A stretch of 64,000 nucleotides of DNA from Phoronis australis. Its lineage: Eukaryota; Phoronida; Phoronidae. Of the stretch, positions 55,365 through 64,000 are shown piece after piece. The translations under genes were made by a program, and so were the position numbers. The first letter of the stretch is position 1. Each line of letters begins with the position of its first letter. Location: assembly GCA_002633005.1 (NCBI GenBank), contig NMRA01000078.1, forward strand, positions 505,868 to 569,867. Reading direction: 5' to 3'. The notes under the pieces are model-generated. The model searched no databases. It was not told the origin of the DNA and worked only from the letters and a program-made list of their open reading frames with translations.

Positions 55365-56090
55365 TTGACAAAGTCCGTTCAATCACACGAAATGATTCTT
55401 TAAGAACTAAAACTAAAGGCAATACTACTAATAGAATACCATTCATGACTATGTTCAATCCATTTTTAAACGGAATTAGCCACGTCTTCAGAAAACATCT
55501 TTCCACGCTGCATATTTCCCCACAAATAACCTATTTACTCATCCACCTATAATTTCTTGGAGAAAATGTAAAAATCTAAAATAACTATTTAGTTAAAGCT
55601 AATATCGACAATATACACCAAACTGACAAACCTATTGGCAACACACAATGCAACAAAACTAGGTGTAAAATGTGTAACTTTATCAACGATAGCACTTTTT
55701 TCCAGTCTTCCCAAACCAATGAAAACTTTGAAATAAAACATTATTCTGATTGCACCACCAACAATATTATTTACCTTATAACTTGTAAAAAATGTTCTAT
55801 CCAATACGTAGGACAAACTCAACATAATCTACAAACTCGGTTTCGTAATCATAGATTGAACATAATACATAAAAAATATTTCTGATACTATAGGTAATCA
55901 TTTCAATTCCAAAAACCATAATATTCAAGATCTTTCTGTACAAATAATAGAAAAACTCCAACACCCCAGTTCCCCTCACAGACTCAAAAGAGAACAATAT
56001 TGGATAGACAAGCTCAATACAATAGAACCTCATGGATTGAACATAAAACTTCTTAAAATACACCATTGAATTTTTTACGCAAAAATGTAT
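55365..56090 (+). mobile_element. Penelope-like retroelement, C-terminal part with GIY-YIG endonuclease
   Basis: Open pieces read RIPFMTMFNPF (upstream linker), GNTQCNKTRCKMC, then NIIYLITCKKCSIQYVGQT and LQTRFRNHR, which is the GIY-YIG core with its CxxC. After one frameshift near 55884 come GNHFNSKNHNIQDLSV and REQYWIDKLNTIEPHGLNIK, ending in a stop near 56068. The arrangement (Cys motifs, GIY-YIG, WI..L.T..P.G.N) is typical of Penelope-like elements. The reverse transcriptase is missing, so it is a 5'-truncated dead copy. Confidence 0.82.
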
Positions 56091-56092
56091 GA

Positions 56093-56378
56093 TATTCATT
56101 ACACCATATCTTAAATGTCAATTGTCATATTGTGTTTGATTTTACTTTATTTCTGTTTCTGTTGACAAAGGACGTTACTACATCCGAAAATTTCAGTTGA
56201 TCCCTTCTTGTTTTATTTACCTATTTATATTCTAATATTCATTACGCCACATCTTAAATGTCAATTGTCATATAGTGTTTGATTTTACTTTATTTCTGTT
56301 TCTGTTGACAAAGGACGTTATTACATCCGAAAATTTCAGTTGATCCATTCTTGCTGTTTTATTTACCTATTTGTACTC
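56093..56378 (+). repeat. Tandemly duplicated Penelope-like 3' tail (two units, 143-base period)
   Basis: Both units contain cttaaatgtcaattgtcata, tgttgacaaaggacgtta and tttcagttgatcc. They differ at a handful of positions and one 6-base indel. Confidence 0.85.
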
Positions 56379-56741
56379 ATTATTTAATAAAATTCTTCTT
56401 TGAATATAAAATTCTCTTTCTAATATCTAAAGGCCATGATATAAACTGGATAGGTAAATAAAGTGTTTTAGTTGCAAAAGTATCCAATTAAAAACTTTAT
56501 TTTCATTACTTATAGGCATGCCAAAAACACATTGTTTTTTGTCAATAACCATACTTATGCCTTTTACCAACAACACCCAACTGCGTAATTCTCCCATCAA
56601 TATTTTTATTTTATTGCATTCCAAAAGAATGTAATCCACTGTTTCACTTTGTGAAAGACAGAAAGTACATACATCAGAGTCCACCAGGTTATTTTTTTAA
56701 GAAAAGAGTTCGTTACAAGTATTTTATGTAATAGTTTAACA

Positions 56742-57920
56742 CCCCGACCAACCCGCGATCGAGAACGACCGGAAGGCGATCGAGAACGACCGGAAGGCGA
56801 TCGAGAACGACCGGAAGGCGATCGAGAACGAAGAGAAGCGAAGCCAGGCAAAGTGAATAAATTTGATGAATTTACGTTGTTTTTACTTCCAATGTGAAAA
56901 CAGAGACATAACTTCAAGGCGTAACACATTGAGGAAGGGCAGATAGAGGTTTAGGCTAGTGTCTATTCCAATTATTGGAGATAAGTTACGTTGAACGAGG
57001 CATCTCTTGAGTCAAAAGTGATTTGCATGTCATTTTGACAAATTACAGATATTTTTGGCACTAAATCAATAAATTGACCATAAAGTTATGAAGAAATGAC
57101 TTGTGAAAATATAAGACAACGCTTGTTTTTAGTAGTTTTGTCAGGATATCAGATTTTTCGACATTTTTCTGTTGAAAGATGCGATCGAGAACGCAAAGAT
57201 AAGCGTTCGGAAACGCAAATTTTTGTTTTGTTCATGCAATCGAGAACGCATCGTGGTGTTCCGAACAGTTACGAACTGTTCACATATAAAATGTGAAAAG
57301 GGTTACAAAATAAGTATGGTGCAATGAATTAATAACATTGTGCGTCATTACTCTGTTACTTTCGTATCCAAACTAAACAATATAATATCATTACCATTAC
57401 ATCACAATGACCGACTACAAGTACATTAAGCCCTATTTTAATTGTAGATATTTTAACAAATGAATTTATTTTCATTTCAGGAAACGAGTTTACTGTTATT
57501 ATTGTGAGGCAAGCTTCAACGAACAGCTTAATCAGGGCGTGAAGTACACCCTACCAGGGTTTTGACGAAACCAAGGGGAACAAGGGGTTCTAAACTAAGA
57601 CTCACCCAGCAATTGTTCCATGTGGTTTTAAGCCAGGAGTAAACAAATTGTTGATGCAGATGAAAGCAGTGGGGGATTTATGGGCCGCGGGTGCCAAGAG
57701 GCCCCCCTAAAATTCTCCCAGATACCATTTGGCAGTCCAGGGTGCGATTTGCCCACTAGCATATGCGCCAACCACGGGGGCTCGAGTGGTTAATGCACTC
57801 GAGGGGTTAATTCATAGGCCTTGAAGAAACCCGGTTTACTTCACAGTCGTCTGCTATTTTTGATGTAAGGTCTCGTTCTTGATCGCCTTCCGGGTGTTCT
57901 CGATCGCGGGTTGGCCGAGG
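56742..57920. mobile_element. 1.2 kb non-autonomous element with terminal inverted repeats, nested in the LINE
   Basis: The left end (ccgaccaacccgcgatcgag, then aacgaccggaaggcgatc) is the near reverse complement of the right end (gatcgccttccgggtgttct, then cgatcgcgggttggccgag). Internal copies of gatcgagaacg occur at about 57181 and 57240. There is no transposase frame. The LINE reading resumes on both sides, which defines the insertion. Target-site duplication is unclear. Confidence 0.7.
56757..56832 (+). repeat. 21-base tandem repeat, three full units and a part
   Basis: Units gatcgagaacgaccggaagg plus c at 56757, 56778 and 56799, identical to each other, with a partial fourth. It lies within the left end of the TIR element. 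Confidence 0.92.
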
Positions 57921-60340
57921 TGGTTTCAGCTGAAGTGTACATAACTTGAAATCATAAGTAGTTTTAAAAGACAATGAACACAATTTTTCCAGTCATCACT
58001 TTGAAAGTTATAACCTTCTTCTTGAAATCTGTTTTGGGTAATAGGCAAAAATTTGTTCTGGCAGACAATTTCATATATCATTTTACATATTGAAGTGCAG
58101 TTTAAAAATTACAGATATTAAGAGGTATTATTGGTCCATATATCATAATTAATTGCATTTGTAATGGTGTTCTCCCCAGAAACGACCTAATAGATTGAAT
58201 GAGAGAAAAATATTTCAAAAAGTTTGTAGATATAGTCGAGATCGTTTTGAATTCAGTAAATGAGTAAAAACTGTTATTTTCATCAAGTAGGTCATTAATA
58301 AAAAGAACACCACCTCTTAAGCATACTTGCTAAAGAAGATAGATTTTCTGTCTATTAGTATTTCATCGTTATGCCATAAACTTGTTGAGAGTAAACCATC
58401 TTTATGGGGCTGTTTACTAATGGAAAAAAACGAGTTACTTAGAACTTCGTTCCAAAAAAGATTGATTACGTCAGTATGATATTTAATAAAATCATTTCCA
58501 AAATTTATAATATTTGACTTTGCAAACCCTGTTTCAAGTTCAAACAATTTCACCCATTTTGATTCAGAGTTAAGTAGTCTCTTTATCTATGAAATTTTTA
58601 TAGCCTTGTTAAAAAGAAATATATTCAACATTTTAACTCACCCTTCCTCATACGTTTTAATTAATACATCTCTCATCACTCTCTCAACTTTTTTATACCA
58701 AATAAACTTAAAAATTCTTGCTTCAATTCATTCATAACAATGTCTGATGGAATAGGCAGGGTTTTCATAATGTGAATAACTTTTGGCACCATCAAGGTCT
58801 TCACCACCGTAACTTTCCCGAAAAGGAGATTTTTCTTCTAGACCAAATTTTGATAAGATTATTGATTTCATCAATCTTCTCATTGCAGTTGATGTCAATC
58901 ATGTTTTCTAGGTTAACACTGAACTTGATACCTAGCATCTTAAATTCCGTCATGCCCCATTCCAACTTCCATCTTTACAAAAAAAATTTACTGCAAAACC
59001 AAATAACATTTGTTTTGTAATAATTTACTCTCAAACATATCTGCACAATTACTCAAAACTTCCATAGTAGCTTCTAAACTACGCCGTGAACCATCTAAGA
59101 AAAACGTTGTGTCATCAGCATATTTAGAAAGTATAAATTCATGATTTCCTATTTGAGTGCCTTTAGTTTCCCTATCTTGTTTCGTCATCATAGCTAATAT
59201 TTCAGCACATTAACTGAATCATATGGAGCAAGTGGATCATCTTGTCTACAGCCCCTGTGCAGAGTAAAACTTCTGTACAGGAAACCGTTTTGAACAATGT
59301 ATGACACGGGACAATTATAAAAGGTTTTAATCCAGCGCTTAATTGAGGTCTTGAAATTGAAAATATCCAAAACATAATTTATGAAGTTCCATGACAAGCT
59401 ATCAAAAGCTTTTTCAAAATCTATTTGTAATAACACCCCTCGTATACCACTTTTTCACAGAAATTCATAATGTCAAACGTCAATCTTATGTTTTCACCCA
59501 TACACCTCCCTTTTATAAGTCCCGTCTGATACGGGGAAATTATGTATGTACGTACCTTTTTATTCGTCTAGCAATGCATCCGGATGCTGCTTTGTAAACC
59601 ATATTGAGCAAAGTTATTGGTCTCCAGTTTTTTTATAAATTTTTAACCTTATCTGGCTTTGGAATGGAATTAAAGTTAGGACCCCAGTTTCTGTGTGTTT
59701 GACATTTCAATTTTTACATATGTGTCTTAAAACAAAATAGTCTAAATCTTTCCAGAAAAATTTGAAGAATTCATTTGCTAAACCATCTGACACGGGGCTT
59801 TTTTAATTTTTTGAATTTTTCAATACAGTCCAGAGTTATTCATATGTTACGTGCCCCTCGAGCTCCATAGCAAAATTATCGGGAAGCTTATTTGAAACAG
59901 TAAGGTTCTTTATTTTACTTTTTTCAATAGAACTGTTGTCAGAATAAAGTTTTTCATTAAAATTGCGGCAACGTCTAGTATCTTTTTCTGATTTGTAATT
60001 ATTTCTCCATTTTCCAATTCTATTTCATACATAAGTTTGTTATAAAAATGCCTCCATTCTAAATATTTTGTTGGGCGCACCCCTTCCTCTATTCATTTTG
60101 CCCTGGATCTGACGTAATGCCCTTTTAATTTCCATGACCTTATCTCTAGAAGAGCACTCTTTCTCCTTTCTAAATCTTCAAAAGTTCTATCAACACATTG
60201 TTCTAAATTCTCTATTTCTTTCTCTAACTTATTCTCTTGACTATCTATTTTTTCTTCTTTTGAATCGAGTAAGAAATAGTATTTTTTTCTTATTTCCATT
60301 AACAGCTGTTGTTTTCCAGCAACTTCGAAGAAGCACAAAA

Positions 60341-62621
60341 AGTGATTACAAGATTAATAGTTATGTATTTTTTACAAAGTGGACACCATTTCGAAGATTT
60401 GTTAGCTAAGTTATTTGGAACAGGCAGTTGATCTTCTCGTTATGGATGGCCAATCAGATGGAAATGTGCTTGTAATTGCCAGAAAAAAATCTGCGATTCT
60501 GCACATCATGGACGGATAAAATGGGTACATTGATTGGTGTAAAAATAACATTGGTAAAAATTAATTATGCAAACGTCTTTTGAAAACTAGTTCCGCTTAT
60601 ATACATGTATTGCAGCCGGCATGTTGTTTTACAACAGTGTCTATGACACAACTGTTTCAACTGTGAGACCATATCGTTTCAAACTATACAAATTTCCTGT
60701 ACATCACGCTAAGATGAATTAGGTACTAGACCAACTAACACATAGGTGGATTTAGGGGGGACAGACCCCCCCCCCTCTTGGCCGCTGCAAAAATTAAAAC
60801 AGCAAGAGCGTGAGGAAATATTGAGTTTAGTAACTAGCCCCAGTAATAATCATGCGGCTGAAACAAGATTTAACGTGTACAGTTGTAGTTTGAGTGTGGG
60901 TTTGTGCGTTTGAATGGGGGGCTCAGACCCTATTGCAAGTGTCCGAGCCAGACAACCGTTTTCCAGTTTTTTTAGTCCTCCGTTTGTTTTTCAATGAAAG
61001 GCCCACACTTTCAGAAATCAGAGCCCCCTATATTTTTGGCAAGATGCTCGAAACAAAGTGTTGCCCCCTGTATCATTGATATCCTAGATACAGTACTAGA
61101 TAGTCAAAGAAAAGTTATGAGCGTATCATTGAAGTAATTTTCCTTGAGACAACTCAGCACCCCTTACATTGAAGAAAAAAACGTCTGCACATTGATGTAA
61201 TTATTATTCTTTGGTGTAACCTGAAGTACACAATTCCAATCACCTTTCGAGAAATTGGATCTGTACAAATGCATACTTCGGACCTCCGCCCACGTGCGTG
61301 TCTTACCAACCACTACAGGTGTTTTGGTGTCACTTGTGCATTCTTCTTTTTTCATTGAAATTCTTAATGTTAACATATCAATTTCTATAACCCCATCCTT
61401 CTGCAAAATTTTGCTCCCAACTTTTATTCAAATTGGCCTATGCCCTCAATTCCGAAATATGCATATGTACACAAACATATATAGCTCCATTGGTCAATTT
61501 TTGCATACAATGACAAGACTTCACACGCATACTGTTGTTTGTATGTTTCCGTGGGTTTCTATTATTTTTTTCTACTTTGTGTTCATGTGTTTCACATGCC
61601 TCAAATCTTTTTGTTAGAATGCATCAAGTGGCGTCGGGTCAAGGAATTTTAGACTTCCACTAAAAACTTAGAGAATACAGTGATGTAATGGCGCGCCGGA
61701 GAGTGGCCCGGCCCTTGACATCTGAGCGTGTGGCCGGTTTATAAACAGCTGAAAATAGGTACTATACAATTCTAAAGACAAAAAAGGCCGATCACGTTGC
61801 TGTATAATGTCATTTTCTAAACTTTATACATTTCAGTGATTGTCTTTTCAGCTGAGCTGGCAAAACCTCCCAGGCCCTAGCAGCACTCCGTAAGAAATTT
61901 TAGCCAACGCATTAGGAATTTTGTCATTGCAATGACCGTTTAAGCAATGGAAGGGTCACATGTTTACTTTGTTTTATGTTACCAATATTTTAATACCTCC
62001 TTAGTATTTAAAATTTCAAATTTTACTCTGAAAATTCCCCAGGTTCCCTAAAGCCACCGTGCTTTTGTTTGCATAGCGTTCATCATCAATATGGCGGATC
62101 GCGTGTCACGCGCTGTCTGGCTTGCGAGTATAGTCGTGTCATCTCTCTCTCTCTCTATATATATAGCTCATTCGTTGCAATCATGCGTTAAAAAGTCACA
62201 AATTGGCAACTAACTTTATGATACGTGAGTCAATTTGAACCATTGAAACATTGTTTCTAATAGGGGTGTTGGATTTTGTAAATATGTCTTCTCGTATTGT
62301 TTAAAAAGTAGGGTCAAAGAAGAGCTAAAAACGTGGATTAAGTGTTTGTTTTCGACGTTGGCTTGCAACGCAGTGGTACTTTTTAAATTATAATAATATT
62401 GTGCCTACGGTAGGCCTAATAGAGCCCGTACCGGTATACGTGGGCATATATTTCTTTGTTACGTAGCTCAGAATGCACGTAAGTATGTTAAACTGTGTAG
62501 ATTGTATCGAAATAATCTTACCCCGTAGGCAGATCTAAGCATAGCCTTGGTACAAAGCTGTACATAAATATACAGCTTTGCACCGATGCGGGTAAAAAAG
62601 TTGTAAAGATAAAATCTGACA
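60341..62621. other. No recognised gene; simple repeats and promoter-like words
   Basis: A (CT)n(AT)n tract lies at 62142-62165. A YY1-like aatatggcgg occurs at about 62089. A 120-codon open frame (61255-61617) is hydrophobic and not recognised. G/C-run words at 60745-61065 may be decayed mobile elements. Confidence 0.4.
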
Positions 62622-63272
62622 CAAAATTAGCGTCATTAAAAACTACAGTCTTCCTTGAGTAATTTAAATTATTTAACGGTGTTGGCAAAAATGGCGTTCT
62701 ACCGTTATTCTGCTGCTAAAGTTGTGGAGCGATCTTTAGCGACCGCTTTCGGCGCCATGAAATTTTGCGTCACCTATTGGCCAGATTCTTCTGATGTTCT
62801 TTCACGAGGTTGCGTACACGTCACAACAAATTATCAGAACTGGTTTCACCTCATTAAAAGTTTTTAGAATTTTGGTACAGAAAAATTGAATTTCAGAAGA
62901 AATTTTGTTGCTTCCAAGCTATCATTGTGTGCTGAGAAATGTCGCAAAAATTTAGGAAATGGCGCGTGCGCGTGACACGAGCGTACTGTTTTCAAAACGA
63001 CGAAATACTTTTCATTGTTAGAAAAGGCAGAGAGTTACGCAAGAAAATGAAGGTTATTGCATTGTTTTTCACTTAAACGGCTGTAACGGGCAAGGTGAGT
63101 GTCGGTTGACTCCCAGATTTTGCATGCACACCGTCTGGTCTTTAGCTTTACATGTTGATACAAGTTTCATGGCGTGGTGACGAGCAGAACTACCTTGGCT
63201 GTGTGCAATTTCGCTGTCTACGGAAGAAATACACGCAGTGGGACCTAGCTGTATTTTGACGACAGTCTTCAT
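62622..63272 (-). repeat. Dispersed repeat with CCAAT/CRE-like words, copy B
   Basis: Reverse-strand relative of 36437-37012. It runs up to the assembly gap, so its true end is hidden. Confidence 0.7.
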
Positions 63273-63273
63273 A

Positions 63274-63774
63274 NNNNNNNNNNNNNNNNNNNNNNNNNNN
63301 NNNNNNNNNNNNNNNNNNNNNNNNNNNNNNNNNNNNNNNNNNNNNNNNNNNNNNNNNNNNNNNNNNNNNNNNNNNNNNNNNNNNNNNNNNNNNNNNNNNN
63401 NNNNNNNNNNNNNNNNNNNNNNNNNNNNNNNNNNNNNNNNNNNNNNNNNNNNNNNNNNNNNNNNNNNNNNNNNNNNNNNNNNNNNNNNNNNNNNNNNNNN
63501 NNNNNNNNNNNNNNNNNNNNNNNNNNNNNNNNNNNNNNNNNNNNNNNNNNNNNNNNNNNNNNNNNNNNNNNNNNNNNNNNNNNNNNNNNNNNNNNNNNNN
63601 NNNNNNNNNNNNNNNNNNNNNNNNNNNNNNNNNNNNNNNNNNNNNNNNNNNNNNNNNNNNNNNNNNNNNNNNNNNNNNNNNNNNNNNNNNNNNNNNNNNN
63701 NNNNNNNNNNNNNNNNNNNNNNNNNNNNNNNNNNNNNNNNNNNNNNNNNNNNNNNNNNNNNNNNNNNNNNNNNN
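63274..63774. other. Assembly gap (501 N)
   Basis: Unresolved bases. The length may be an estimate and the (AT)n tract at its edge probably caused it. Confidence 1.

Positions 63775-63844
<70 letters not shown>
63775..63844. repeat. (AT)n microsatellite followed by (ATAG)/(GATATA)n
   Basis: Thirty-five AT units, then gtatgtatagattagatata and several gatata units to about 63882. The remaining bases to 64000 are plain. Confidence 0.95.
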
Positions 63845-63852
<8 letters not shown>

Positions 63853-64000
63853 AGATTAGATATAGATATAGATATAGATATACATTTAGTCAAACTTATT
63901 GTCTTTTTCAAAAAAGAAATGCCAGTCTAATGTTTTGTATACTTCAAAGTTTCAGCCAAAGGCAAAGATTGAACCCAAAACAGGCACATGTTTTATACCG

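Larger units (their letters stand above)
56427..60340 (-). mobile_element. Dead L1/Tx1-type LINE, split by a TIR element
   Basis: Minus-strand pieces in order from 60340 down: a charged stretch (LLDSKEEKIDSQENKLEKEI, 60093-60338), GLANEFF (about 59780), LQIDFEKAFDSLSWNFINYV then RGCRQDDPLAP (59200-59436), YADDTTFFLDGS (59080-59125), and the 58317-58553 stretch. After an interruption the C-terminus resumes with KLLHKILVTNSFL and the Cys-rich CTFCLSQSETVDYILLEC (56600-56740). The FEKAFDS...W and RG.RQ..PL.P words point to the L1/Tx1 group. Stops and frameshifts show it is inactive; RQGDPL has become RQDDPL. Confidence 0.82.

Noticed and set aside
61255-61617. 120-codon + strand open frame
   Set aside because: Hydrophobic, Cys/Phe-rich translation typical of AT-rich noncoding DNA.
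63069-63911. 280-codon minus-strand open frame across the gap
   Set aside because: Mostly N bases and (AT)n translated as Tyr-Ile repeats; artefact.

Overview
The window is animal nuclear DNA: AT-rich, with GT-AG introns that join into long reading frames, and dense remains of LINEs, Penelope-like elements, a tRNA-derived SINE, minisatellites and fold-back elements. The frequent tacatgta-type words, the compact introns and the large family of secreted C-type lectins fit a marine invertebrate, perhaps a deuterostome such as a hemichordate, echinoderm or amphioxus. The sequence alone does not fix the species. A 501-base N run (63274-63774) and a single N (36079) show that it is a draft assembly.

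Region 1 (1-25.5 kb, + strand) holds the 3' part of one gene: the orthologue of vertebrate GRIP1/GRIP2, a seven-PDZ scaffold. Nineteen exons chain in frame for 1007 residues from inside PDZ1 to a stop at 25220-25222. The 5' end of the gene lies outside the window. Introns carry a dead LINE (4.1-5.8 kb), Penelope-like fragments (8.0-8.3 and 21.0-21.1 kb), a SINE head (21.3 kb) and three minisatellites.

Region 2 (27.5-54.7 kb, + strand) is a tandem array of six units, each originally a two-exon secreted C-type lectin. Each protein has a signal peptide, a short coiled-coil neck and one long-form C-type lectin domain split by a phase-1 intron. Units 1, 2 and 3 are intact. Unit 6 is complete except for a frameshift at its ancestral start codon. 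Units 4 and 5 share a deletion of promoter and exon 1 and keep only exon 2. Exon 2 of unit 4 is decayed. Exon 2 of unit 5 is open and has been overwritten by a 167-base tract almost identical to unit 2. The intact units share a TATA promoter with a conserved block just upstream, and units 2-6 share a more distal E-box-like module. None of the lectins has the EPN or QPD sugar-specificity triplet, so calcium-dependent sugar binding of the classical kind is doubtful.

Region 3 (55.3-64 kb) is a transposon graveyard. It has a Penelope-like GIY-YIG fragment with a duplicated tail, a minus-strand L1/Tx1-type LINE split by a 1.2 kb terminal-inverted-repeat element, a dispersed repeat shared with 36.4-37.0 kb, the assembly gap, and an (AT)n tract. 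I recognise no host gene after the lectin array.

The most interesting structure is the lectin array. It shows a shared-deletion pseudogene pair, an ectopic conversion tract that leaves a duplicated exon tail, and a layout in which unit 3 exon 1 could splice to a distant unit 5 exon 2.
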